Notes under the pieces: model-generated
What the model saw: only the letters and a program-made list of their open reading frames with translations
What the model was told of the DNA's origin: nothing
Databases searched by the model: none
Shown: positions 48,586 to 56,639 of the stretch, in pieces
Numbering within the stretch: position 1 is the first letter of the stretch
How the letters are laid out: the number at the start of each line of letters is the position of its first letter
NCBI RefSeq assembly: GCF_018417595.1
Contig: NZ_CP070982.1
Span: forward strand, 5,445,001 to 5,509,000
Reading direction: 5' to 3'
Length of the DNA stretch: 64,000 nt
Origin: Pseudomonas entomophila
Lineage (GTDB): Bacteria > Pseudomonadota > Gammaproteobacteria > Pseudomonadales > Pseudomonadaceae
Made by a program: the position numbers and the translations under genes

Positions 48586-51051
48586 TCAATCCAGCGCCTT
48601 CCAGATCTCGGTCGCATACTCGCGAATGGTCCGGTCCGACGAGAACCAGCCCATCCGCGCGGTATTGAGCACCGCCATGCGCCACCACTCCTGCGGCGCA
48701 TGCCACAACTCCTCGACCCGGCGCTGGGCATCCCAGTAGGCGTCGAAATCGGCGCACACCAGGAAGCGGTCATAGGCGATCAGCCCGTCGATCAACCCGG
48801 CATAGCGCGCCGGATCGTCCGGCGAGAACACCCCGCTGCGGATCGCCTGCAGCACATCCCCCAGGCGGCGCGAGGCGGCGATCGCTGCGGCGGCGCCGAA
48901 ATCGCCGCTACGTTTGCGCGCCTCCACCTGCTGGGCGGTCAACCCAAAGATGAACATGTTCTGCGCGCCCACCTGCTCGCACATTTCGACGTTGGCGCCA
49001 TCGAGCGTGCCGATGGTCAGCGCGCCATTGAGGCCGAACTTCATGTTGCTGGTGCCCGACGCCTCGTAGCCTGCGGTGGAGATCTGCTCGGACAGGTCCG
49101 CCGCCGGGATGATGCTCTCCGCCAGGCTGACGTTGTAGTTGGGCAGGAACACCACTTTGAGCAGGCCGCGCACGGTGGGGTCGTTGTTGACCACCCGGGC
49201 GATGTCATTGGCCAGCTTGATGATCAGCTTGGCCTGGTGATAACTGGCCGCGGCCTTGCCGGCGAAGATCTTCACCCGCGCCACCCAGTCGATGCCGGGG
49301 TCGTTGCGGATGGCCTGGTAAAGCGCCACGGTGTGCAGCAGGTTGAGCAACTGGCGCTTGTACTCGTGGATACGCTTGACCTGCACGTCGAACAACGCCT
49401 CGGGGTTGACCGTCACCCCCAGGCGGTCCTGGATGATGCTGGCCAGGGCGCGCTTGCTGTGCAGGCGTTGGGCGGCGAACTGCGTGCGGAAGGTGGCCTT
49501 GTCGGCGAACGGCACCAGCGCCTTGAGCCTGCCTTCCGGGTCGTCCAGCACCTGCGGGCCCAGCGCTTCGATCAGCATGGTGGTGAGCGGCGGGTTGGCC
49601 TGGTACAGCCAGCGGCGGAAAGTGATGCCGTTGGTCTTGTTGTTGATCCGCTGCGGGTAGAGCTTGTGCAGCTCAGCGAACACCGTGCTCTTCATCAGCT
49701 TGCTGTGCAGCGCCGACACACCGTTGACGCTGTGCGAACCGAGGAAGGCCAGGTTGCCCATGCGCACCCGCCGGCCATTGTCTTCCTCGATCAGCGACAC
49801 CGCGCGCAGTACGTCGAAGTCGTGCAGGCCTTTGGCCCGCAGCGAATCGATGTGATAGGCGTTGATCAAATAGATGATCTGCATGTGCCGCGGCAACATG
49901 CGCTCCATCAACGCCACCGGCCAGGTTTCCAGGGCTTCAGGTAGCAGGGTGTGGTTGGTGTAGGCCAGGGTGCCGACGGTCAGCTGCCAGGCCTTGTCCC
50001 AGGGAATTTCATGCTGGTCGACCAGCAGGCGCATCAACTCTGCGACGGCGATCGACGGGTGCGTGTCATTGAGCTGGATCGCCGCGGCATCTGGCAGGTT
50101 CAGCAGGGTTTCGTGCATGTTCAGGTGGCGTCGCAGCAAATCCTGCAACGAGGCGCAGACGAAGAAGTACTCCTGGCGCAGGCGCAGTTCCTGCCCGGCT
50201 TCAGTACTGTCGGCGGGGTACAGTACTCGCGAAATGCTCTCGGCCCGGGCCACTTCGGCTACCGCACCCAGGTGATCACCGGCGTTGAACCGCTCCAGGT
50301 GCAACTCCTCCAGGGCCCTGGCACGCCACAGGCGTAGTGTGTTGACGCTGGCCCCACGCCAGCCTACCACCGGCGTGTCGTAGGCCACTGCCCGCACCGT
50401 CTCGCCTGGCCACCAGACCTGGCGCTGCTGGCCACCGGCTTCAGTCACGGTCTCCACGCTGCCACCAAAGCTGATCGGGTAGATCACCTCGGCCCGCTCG
50501 AACTCCCAGGGGTTGCCGAAGTCCAGCCAGTTCTCGGTCTGCTCCTGCTGCCAGCCATCGACCACCGCCTGGCGGAACAGGCCGTGCTCGTAGCGGATGC
50601 CATAGCCGTGGGCGGCGATGCCCAAGGTCGACATGCTCTCCATGAAGCACGCCGCCAGGCGCCCGAGACCGCCATTGCCCAGCGCCGCGTCGGGCTCGAG
50701 CAGGCGGATGCGCTCGAGGTCCACGTCCAGCCCTTGCAGGGCCTCGCGGGCAATCTCCAGGTAACCGAGGTTGCTCAGGCTGTCGTAAAGCAAGCGACCA
50801 ATGAGAAATTCGAGGGAGAGGTAGTAGACGCGCTTCTGGCTGCGGCGGTAGGCCCGCCGGGTGTGGTCCATCCAGTGATCGACCATGTGATCGCGGGCCG
50901 CCAGGGCGATGGCTTCGAACCAGTCGTGGTCGAAGGCGTGCTCAGGGTCCTTGCCGACCGCGTAGGTCAGCTTGGCCAGCACGGCGGCGCGAAAGGCCGC
51001 CACCTCTGCACTATGGTCCTTTTCGTCACGGGCTTCGGTTTCCTGGGACAT
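48586..51051 (-). CDS. glgP: Glycogen/maltodextrin phosphorylase GlgP
   Basis: Phosphorolyses alpha-1,4-glucans to glucose 1-phosphate, PLP-dependent GT35. 821 residues, normal length. Visible are LSLEFLIGRLL, DAALGNGGLGRLAACFMES, NDTHPSIAVAELMRLL, VKRIHEYKRQLLN and the PLP-lysine region EASGTSNMKFGLNGALTIGTLDGANVE. It is divergent from the cysteine-cluster gene across a 198-base region with a strong palindrome. Confidence 0.97.
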   Translation of the reverse strand: MSQETEARDEKDHSAEVAAFRAAVLAKLTYAVGKDPEHAFDHDWFEAIALAARDHMVDHWMDHTRRAYRRSQKRVYYLSLEFLIGRLLYDSLSNLGYLEIAREALQGLDVDLERIRLLEPDAALGNGGLGRLAACFMESMSTLGIAAHGYGIRYEHGLFRQAVVDGWQQEQTENWLDFGNPWEFERAEVIYPISFGGSVETVTEAGGQQRQVWWPGETVRAVAYDTPVVGWRGASVNTLRLWRARALEELHLERFNAGDHLGAVAEVARAESISRVLYPADSTEAGQELRLRQEYFFVCASLQDLLRRHLNMHETLLNLPDAAAIQLNDTHPSIAVAELMRLLVDQHEIPWDKAWQLTVGTLAYTNHTLLPEALETWPVALMERMLPRHMQIIYLINAYHIDSLRAKGLHDFDVLRAVSLIEEDNGRRVRMGNLAFLGSHSVNGVSALHSKLMKSTVFAELHKLYPQRINNKTNGITFRRWLYQANPPLTTMLIEALGPQVLDDPEGRLKALVPFADKATFRTQFAAQRLHSKRALASIIQDRLGVTVNPEALFDVQVKRIHEYKRQLLNLLHTVALYQAIRNDPGIDWVARVKIFAGKAAASYHQAKLIIKLANDIARVVNNDPTVRGLLKVVFLPNYNVSLAESIIPAADLSEQISTAGYEASGTSNMKFGLNGALTIGTLDGANVEMCEQVGAQNMFIFGLTAQQVEARKRSGDFGAAAAIAASRRLGDVLQAIRSGVFSPDDPARYAGLIDGLIAYDRFLVCADFDAYWDAQRRVEELWHAPQEWWRMAVLNTARMGWFSSDRTIREYATEIWKALD

Positions 51052-51169
51052 GGGGCATCCTCGGGCAAATGGGCGAAAGCGCAGGGAGAATGTTCAGCCT
51101 AGACGCTCTGACACGGAGCGACAGCGACGGTTCGCGGTTTTCATCGAGCACCGGTAAACCCGGCAAAAG

Positions 51170-51190
51170 GTTGTTCACAATTTGAACAAC
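51170..51190. promoter_or_regulatory. Perfect 8-bp-arm palindrome between glgP and the cysteine-cluster gene
   Basis: GTTGTTCA (51170-51177) and TGAACAAC (51183-51190) around CAATT, followed by a -10-like TATCAT at 51196. It is placed to act as an operator on the rightward promoter; the binder is unknown. Confidence 0.5.
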
Positions 51191-51249
51191 TCCGGTATCA
51201 TCGCGCGCCCTGAAACCGTGATTTCCCTTGCAAGAATAAAACCGCAACC

Positions 51250-51654
51250 ATGAAACCGACCCTGATCGCCGCCGCCGAAGTCGACCGCCTGGAGACCTGG
51301 CAGCGTTACGCCAGCCACATGTGCGGCGGCTGCCACTCGACCTGCTGCACCCTGCCGGTGGAGGTGAAGATCAAGGATCTGATCCGCATTGGCGTGGTGG
51401 ACGAGTTCGAGAAAGACGAGCCACCGAAGAACATCGCCAAGCGCCTGCAGAAGGACGGCATCATCGAGCGCTTCAACCAGAAATCGGGGATCTTCACCCT
51501 GACCCGGATGAGCAACGACGACTGCCTCTATCTGGATCGCAAGAGCCGCCTGTGCACCATTTATGACAAGCGCCCGGACACCTGCCGCAATCACCCCAAG
51601 GTCGGGCCGCGCCCAGGCTACTGCGCATACAAGCCGAAGGCGACCACCCGCTGA
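51250..51654 (+). CDS. YkgJ-family cysteine-cluster protein
   Basis: 134-residue protein with the cysteine pattern of the YkgJ/UPF0153 family, likely a metal (zinc or iron) binding protein. Cysteines sit in SHMCGGCHSTCCTLPVEV near residues 22-34, in DDCLYLDRKSRLCTIYDKRPDTCRNHP and in GYCAYK. Reading begins right after an A-rich leader (AGAATAAAACC), and the Shine-Dalgarno is weak. Neighbour of a Pmp3-like gene on the other strand. Function unknown. Confidence 0.87.
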   Translation: MKPTLIAAAEVDRLETWQRYASHMCGGCHSTCCTLPVEVKIKDLIRIGVVDEFEKDEPPKNIAKRLQKDGIIERFNQKSGIFTLTRMSNDDCLYLDRKSRLCTIYDKRPDTCRNHPKVGPRPGYCAYKPKATTR

Positions 51655-51674
51655 TTGGCGGAGGCACCGCCGGC

Positions 51675-51833
51675 TCAACGCTTGGCGATGATGTACACCG
51701 CATGGACGATCCCTGGGATATACCCCAGCAAGGTCAGCAGGATATTCAGCCAGAACGCCCCACCGAACCCGACCTGGAGGAATACCCCCAGCGGCGGCAG
51801 GATGATGGCGATGATGATGCGGATGAAGTCCAT
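51675..51833 (-). CDS. YqaE/Pmp3-family small membrane protein
   Basis: 52-residue hydrophobic peptide MDFIRIIIAIILPPLGVFLQ... with the Pmp3/YqaE signature (ILPPLGVFLQVGFGGAFWLNILLTLLGYIPGIVHAVYII): two membrane helices with a conserved PPLGV. Members are stress-induced and influence membrane potential. The start at 51833 follows CAAGGAGCG; a longer frame extends upstream without homology. Confidence 0.93.
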   Translation of the reverse strand: MDFIRIIIAIILPPLGVFLQVGFGGAFWLNILLTLLGYIPGIVHAVYIIAKR

Positions 51834-51905
51834 GGGCTGCGCTCCTTGAAGGGTTTCAACAGAGACCAGCCACCCAGCGCAGAGGTTCCACCGCCGCGCG
51901 CGAGG

Positions 51906-51946
51906 AAAAAAAAACGCCCCGGGCCAAATACTGCAGGCCAGGGGCG
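51906..51946 (-). terminator. Intrinsic terminator after the aminotransferase gene
   Basis: Read on the minus strand, a CGCCCC/GGGGCG hairpin (51915-51946, with a TGGCC/GGCC inner stem) is followed by nine T (51906-51914). Confidence 0.9.
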
Positions 51947-51999
51947 ATGCGCAGAAACGCGAGACGGTTCGTTGAAATTCGGTTTGCCGGGATGGCCGC

Positions 52000-53277
52000 T
52001 CAGGCCGACACCTCGCGGCGGCCATGCTGCCGGGCATGCAGGCGGGCGAAGGCACGGGCCAGGCGTACCAGCATCTCGTCGATGTTGCCCTTGCTCACGG
52101 TCAGGGCTGGCGAGAAGCGCAGCACATCGGCCTGCGGGGCGTTGAGCAGCAAGCCTTCCTGCAGCGCCGCCTCGACCAGTTCACCAGCCTCGGCCGCCTG
52201 CAACTGCATGGCCCACAACAGGCCCTGGCCACGCACCTCGCCCTGGCCATAGCGCCCGGCCAGGCGGCTGAGGCCATCGCGCAGATGGCGACCGCTGTCC
52301 TGCACGTGTTCGAGGAAGCCGGGTTCCAGCACCGTGCGCAACACGGCCAGGCCGGCGGCGCTCATCAGCGCGTTGCCGTGGTGGCTGCCCTCCAGCTCCC
52401 CCGGCTCGGCGCAGCAGGCGCTGCCCCGGGCCAGCAGCGCGGCCAATGGCACACCGCCACCCAGGCCCTTGCCCAGGGTGATGATGTCGGCCCGTACGCC
52501 GTAGGTTTCTTCCGCCAGCAACGCGCCACAGCGCCCGACGCCGGTCTGCACCTCATCGAGGATCAGCAGGATGCCCAGCTCACGGCACAGTCGTTCGACA
52601 CCCAGGAGGTAGTCACGGGTCGCCGGGATCACCCCGGCCTCGCCCTGGATCGGCTCTAGCATGATCGCCACGGTGCGCGAATCGACCTCGGCATGCAGCG
52701 CCGCGAGGTCGTTGAACGGCACCTTGCTGAAACCTGGCAGGCCTGGTTCGCAGCGGTTGCATGGCAGCGGATCGGAAGCCGACAACGCCCCCAGGCTACG
52801 GCCATGACAGCCCTGGCTGGCGGTGATGATGTGGTAGGCACCATTACGGTGCAGCCGGCCCCATTTGCGCGCCAGCTTGATTGCCCCTTCGCAAGCCTCG
52901 GCGCCGCTGTTGAGCAGGTAGGCCTGGTCGCTGCCGGTGCTCTGGCACAGCCGATCGACCAGGTTCAGCAGGCCACGGCTATGCAAACCCGTGCCAGGGT
53001 TGATCAACGCCTGGGCCTGGTCGCTCAGCGCCTTGACCAGCACGCTCGGGCTGTGGCCGAGGCTGTTGACCGCGCAGCCCTGGGTGAAGTCCAGGAAAGC
53101 ATGCCCTTCGCTGTCCCACAGCCAGGAGCCCTGGCCACGCACAAACACCTGTGGCGCATGTTCGCTGCCAGGCATCAAGCGCTTGCGGTCAGTCTGCGCC
53201 GGGGCCGGCTCGGCGGCCGGTGCACGCTTTGGCTCTGCGGGCGCAGGGGCCGGGCGGCGCAGGTTGAACAGGTTCAT
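52000..53277 (-). CDS. Class III (acetylornithine-type) aminotransferase
   Basis: 425-residue PLP-dependent aminotransferase of the ArgD/acetylornithine-succinylornithine-like group. SGAEACEGAIKLARKWG, CHGRSLGALSASD, LDEVQTGVGRCG and the PLP-lysine in ITLGKGLGGGVPLAAL are visible. It has an unusual 35-residue N-terminal extension rich in Ala/Pro/Lys (RRPAPAPAEPKRAPAAEPAP) before the catalytic domain. Divergent from a LysR-type regulator, a likely controller. The exact amino donor cannot be read from sequence; it is probably not the biosynthetic ArgD because no arg genes are nearby. Confidence 0.88.
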   Translation of the reverse strand: MNLFNLRRPAPAPAEPKRAPAAEPAPAQTDRKRLMPGSEHAPQVFVRGQGSWLWDSEGHAFLDFTQGCAVNSLGHSPSVLVKALSDQAQALINPGTGLHSRGLLNLVDRLCQSTGSDQAYLLNSGAEACEGAIKLARKWGRLHRNGAYHIITASQGCHGRSLGALSASDPLPCNRCEPGLPGFSKVPFNDLAALHAEVDSRTVAIMLEPIQGEAGVIPATRDYLLGVERLCRELGILLILDEVQTGVGRCGALLAEETYGVRADIITLGKGLGGGVPLAALLARGSACCAEPGELEGSHHGNALMSAAGLAVLRTVLEPGFLEHVQDSGRHLRDGLSRLAGRYGQGEVRGQGLLWAMQLQAAEAGELVEAALQEGLLLNAPQADVLRFSPALTVSKGNIDEMLVRLARAFARLHARQHGRREVSA

Positions 53278-53374
53278 CGGGGTTCCAGCCTTTCACGGTC
53301 GTGAGCGGTCAAGGCCCGGTCTGGCGCCGGGTAATGAATATTTTGCCTTGCCTATCAAAAGTGTTTTTCATCCG

Positions 53375-53407
53375 GGGTAACAATCTTCGCGATGATCGCT
53401 GTAACCC
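53375..53407. promoter_or_regulatory. Nested inverted repeat between the aminotransferase and LysR genes
   Basis: GGGTAACA (53375-53382) and TGTAACCC (53400-53407) form outer arms with one mismatch, enclosing a perfect GCGATGATCGC (53389-53399). A good candidate LysR operator in the divergent promoter region. Confidence 0.45.
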
Positions 53408-53487
53408 TCTGGAATACGGCGATAGACTAGGCGCCAAGGCGCGCTGGGGCCATTCCGATTTTCCAGCTTTTTCGATAAGTATTGCTT

Positions 53488-54411
53488 ATGGATTTCCGCC
53501 AACTGCGCTATTTCGTCGCGGTCTATGAAGAAGGCCATGTAGGCCGCGCCGCCGAGCGCCTGTCACTGTCCCAGCCGGCCCTTTCACAACAGATCCGCCA
53601 GCTCGAGCACAGCCTCGACCTGAACCTGTTCGAGCGCAGCAACAAACGCCTGCTGCCTACCCTGGCCGCCCACACCCTGTACAACCATGCCCTGCCCTTG
53701 CTCGACGGCCTGCAACGGGCCCACGAAGCCATGCGCAACTTCAAGGGCCAGTCGTTGCGTACCCTGGCCATCGGCGTGCTGCAGACCGTGAGGCCGAGCC
53801 TGGTGCCGCAGTTGCTGGAGCGTGTACGCAGGGCGCAGCCGCATCTTGTGGTGCAGATCTACGAACTGTCGGGGCTGGAGATCGAGCGGCGCCTGCTCAA
53901 TGGCAGCCTGGACATCGGCATCAGCTACCTGCCGCCGCGCCAACCCGGCCTGCATGGCTTGATGCTGTACGAGGACGAGCTGCAGTTGGTCATCCCCAGC
54001 AACCACCCGCTCAAGGATTTCAAGAAAGTCTCGATCCGCCAGGCGGCGGAGCTGCCGATGCTGATGCTGGGAGAGGAATTCCAGATTCGCCAGATCTGGA
54101 AGGCACAGCTGGCCAACCTGGGGCGCAGGCCACAGGTGCAGGCAGAGATGAACAACATGGCAGGGATCCTCGACAGCCTGGCGCACACCGCGCTGGCAAC
54201 CATCCTGCCCGGGCGGGCCAAGGATGCCGCGGAGGATGACCAGGCGCTGTTGTGGAAACCGCTGAGCGAACCGCGGGTACCGTTGAAGGTCGGCCTGGTG
54301 TTTCGCGATGCCCAACGCCAGCAGGCCTCGGTCGAACTGCTGCGCACCCTGCTGGAGGAAGAGACCGACGCACGTCAGCTGGGCGTGTCGCCGCTGGATG
54401 TGCTTGGCTGA
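53488..54411 (+). CDS. LysR-family transcriptional regulator
   Basis: 307-residue LysR-type regulator. The N-terminal helix-turn-helix is complete (FRQLRYFVAVYEEGHVGRAAERLSLSQPALSQQIRQLEHSLDLNLFERSNKRL), followed by a periplasmic-binding-like effector domain. ATG 53488 is chosen over an in-frame TTG six bases earlier. Its divergent partner is the aminotransferase gene, the usual LysR target arrangement. Effector unknown. Confidence 0.93.
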   Translation: MDFRQLRYFVAVYEEGHVGRAAERLSLSQPALSQQIRQLEHSLDLNLFERSNKRLLPTLAAHTLYNHALPLLDGLQRAHEAMRNFKGQSLRTLAIGVLQTVRPSLVPQLLERVRRAQPHLVVQIYELSGLEIERRLLNGSLDIGISYLPPRQPGLHGLMLYEDELQLVIPSNHPLKDFKKVSIRQAAELPMLMLGEEFQIRQIWKAQLANLGRRPQVQAEMNNMAGILDSLAHTALATILPGRAKDAAEDDQALLWKPLSEPRVPLKVGLVFRDAQRQQASVELLRTLLEEETDARQLGVSPLDVLG

Positions 54412-54426
54412 AACACGCGCACAAAG

Positions 54427-54450
54427 AAAACCCCGCCGAAGCGGGGTTTT
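54427..54450 (+). terminator. Intrinsic terminator after the LysR gene
   Basis: AAAACCCCGC-CGAA-GCGGGGTTTT: perfect 10-bp stem with a tetraloop, 16 bases after the stop codon. The symmetric A/T tracts let it act on both strands. Confidence 0.9.
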
Positions 54451-54657
54451 CCAGACTGTTTCCCTGTGACTTCCATTTCACCCCGCCATCCTGGCAGGAA
54501 ATCCTACGGTGTCCCTGTTCTGTCCATTGCGCTTCCTGCGCTCCGTCCATGTAAGAAAGAGTAACCGTGGATCCAATCTTAGGAAAGAGGAGAAAAGTCA
54601 CCACGTCGTGTAGGAAAATGCTTACACGAAATTACCTCTCCACACGCCAGAAACAAC
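54451..54657. other. Non-coding stretch between LysR and acyl-CoA dehydrogenase genes
   Basis: Together with the flanking hairpins this is part of a 326-base gene-free region (54412-54737). No gene, REP or clear regulatory motif is seen here; base composition is locally more AT-rich around 54575-54625. Confidence 0.6.
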
Positions 54658-54680
54658 AAGGGGCTGCAAAGCAGCCCCTT
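54658..54680 (-). terminator. Hairpin after the first acyl-CoA dehydrogenase gene
   Basis: AAGGGGCTGC-AAA-GCAGCCCCTT, a perfect 10-bp stem. On the minus strand it is followed by the T-rich TTGTTGTTTC, so it probably ends the dehydrogenase transcript. Confidence 0.7.
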
Positions 54681-54737
54681 CCATGGATTACACCAGTCTT
54701 TATGTGAAAACCAGGCTTGCCGGCGAACGGGCCTGGC

Positions 54738-56516
54738 TCAGAACTGCGCGGCATCCAGCAGATAGAGCGATTCGCTCCCAGCCTTCACCGAAGCCACCAG
54801 CGAATGAACCCGTGGCAGCAGGCGCGCGAAGTAGAAACGTGCGGTGCCCAGCTTGGCGCCATAGAAATCGGCATCGCCCTCGCCCGCCTGCGCGGCACGT
54901 GCCATCAATGCCCACATGTAGGCATAGGCGACATAACCGAATGCATGCAGGTACTCGACCGAGGCGGCGCCGATCTCGTTGGGGTTGCCCTTGGCCTTGT
55001 CCAGCACCCAGTCGGTCAGCTCGTCGAGCTGGTCGAGGGACGCGGCCAATGGCTTGGTGAACTCACCCAGTTCACCACCCGCACTGGCGATGAACTGGCG
55101 GATTTCGTCGGCAAACAGCCGGTAGTAGGCACCACCGCTGGCCACCACCTTGCGGCCCATCAGGTCCAGCGCCTGGATACCATTGGTGCCTTCGTAGATC
55201 TGGGTGATGCGCACGTCGCGCACCAGTTGCTCCTGGCCCCACTCACGGATATAGCCATGGCCACCGAATACTTGCTGGCCATGCACGGTGCACTCCAGGC
55301 CCAGGTCGGTGAGGAACGCCTTGGCCACCGGGGTCAACAACGCCACCAGCTCCTCGCTGCGCTTGCGGGTCGCGGCGTCCTCACTGTACTTGGCGCTGTC
55401 GAGCTGCATCGCCACATAGGTGGAGAACGCGCGGCCGCCTTCGGTCAGCGCCTTCATGGTCAGCAACATGCGGCGCACGTCCGGGTGGACGATGATTGGG
55501 TCGGCCACCTTGTCTTTCGCTTGCGGGCCGGTCGGGGCGCGGCTTTGCAGGCGGTCGCGGGCGTACTCAACGGCGTTCTGGTAGGAGCGCTCGGCCGAAG
55601 CCAGGCCCTGGATGCCGACGCCAAGACGTTCGTAGTTCATCATGGTGAACATGGCCGCCAGGCCCTTGTTCGGCTCACCGACGATGTAGCCGACCGCTTC
55701 GTCGAAGTTCATCACGCAAGTGGCCGAGCCCTGGATGCCCATCTTGTGCTCGATCGAGCCGCAAGTGGCTGGGTTGCGCGCGCCGAGGCTGCCGTCTTCA
55801 TTGACCAGGAACTTGGGCACCAGGAACAGCGAGATGCCTTTCGGGCCTGCCGGGGCGTCCGGCAGCTTGGCCAGCACCAGGTGAATGATGTTCTCGGTGA
55901 GGTCGTGCTCGCCGCCGGTGATGAAGATCTTGGTGCCGCTGACCTTGTAGCTGCCGTCGGCCTGCGGTTCGGCCTTGGTGCGGATGATCCCCAGGTCGGT
56001 GCCGGCATGGGGCTCGGTGAGGCACATCGAGCCTGCCCAGACACCGGCGTACATGTTCGGCAGGTACTGTTCCTTGAGCGCTTCGCTGGCGTGGGCGTTG
56101 ATCGACAGGCAAGCGCCGGCGGTCAGCATCGGGTACAAGCCGAAGGCCAGGCTCGAAGCGTTGACCATCTCCTCGACCTGGGCCGAAATCACCTTGGGCA
56201 TGCCCATGCCACCAAACAGCGGATCGCCGCCAACACCGACCCAGCCGCCCTCGGCGTAAGTCTTGTAGGCGTCAATGAAGCCTGCCGGAGTGCGTACCGC
56301 ACCGTTATCCCAATGGCAACCCTCTTCGTCGGCAGCGCGGCTCAGCGGAGCGATGCTCTTGCCGGTGACCTTGCCGGCTTCCTCAAGCACCGCCATGGCG
56401 GTGTCCGCGTCGACCACTTCGGCCAGGGCGGGCAGCTGCGACCAGAGCTCGGCCACGTTGAAGACTTCATTGAGGACGAAGCCCATGTCACGCAGGGGCG
56501 CTTTATATTCAGCCAT
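54738..56516 (-). CDS. FadE-type acyl-CoA dehydrogenase
   Basis: 592-residue flavoprotein of the long acyl-CoA dehydrogenase group (about 600 residues with an extra C-terminal domain) catalysing the first beta-oxidation step. Motifs: FGGMGMPKVISAQVEEM, MCLTEPHAGTDLGIIRTKAEPQADGSYKVSGTKIFITGGEHD (flavin/substrate site), and YEGTNGIQALDLMGRKVV (FAD-binding, C-terminal core). GAGAGG precedes the start. Paralogue of the second dehydrogenase at 58241-60046; a GGDEF gene lies between. P. aeruginosa homologues of this locus are called FadE1/FadE2. Confidence 0.95.
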   Translation of the reverse strand: MAEYKAPLRDMGFVLNEVFNVAELWSQLPALAEVVDADTAMAVLEEAGKVTGKSIAPLSRAADEEGCHWDNGAVRTPAGFIDAYKTYAEGGWVGVGGDPLFGGMGMPKVISAQVEEMVNASSLAFGLYPMLTAGACLSINAHASEALKEQYLPNMYAGVWAGSMCLTEPHAGTDLGIIRTKAEPQADGSYKVSGTKIFITGGEHDLTENIIHLVLAKLPDAPAGPKGISLFLVPKFLVNEDGSLGARNPATCGSIEHKMGIQGSATCVMNFDEAVGYIVGEPNKGLAAMFTMMNYERLGVGIQGLASAERSYQNAVEYARDRLQSRAPTGPQAKDKVADPIIVHPDVRRMLLTMKALTEGGRAFSTYVAMQLDSAKYSEDAATRKRSEELVALLTPVAKAFLTDLGLECTVHGQQVFGGHGYIREWGQEQLVRDVRITQIYEGTNGIQALDLMGRKVVASGGAYYRLFADEIRQFIASAGGELGEFTKPLAASLDQLDELTDWVLDKAKGNPNEIGAASVEYLHAFGYVAYAYMWALMARAAQAGEGDADFYGAKLGTARFYFARLLPRVHSLVASVKAGSESLYLLDAAQF

Positions 56517-56639
56517 GACAACCTCTCGCTATCGGGGTCGGGGCGGCCCGTCGGGGCCGCGGCACTGGGATGAACGCAGTGTAACCGAACAACTTTTACG
56601 AGACATAGGGTCATCATGCGACTGAATAGTCGACAATAG

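Noticed and set aside
54717..56573. 618-codon frame opposite the first acyl-CoA dehydrogenase (similar at 58181-60064)
   Set aside because: Both are antisense shadows of paralogous dehydrogenase genes, which explains why they also resemble each other.
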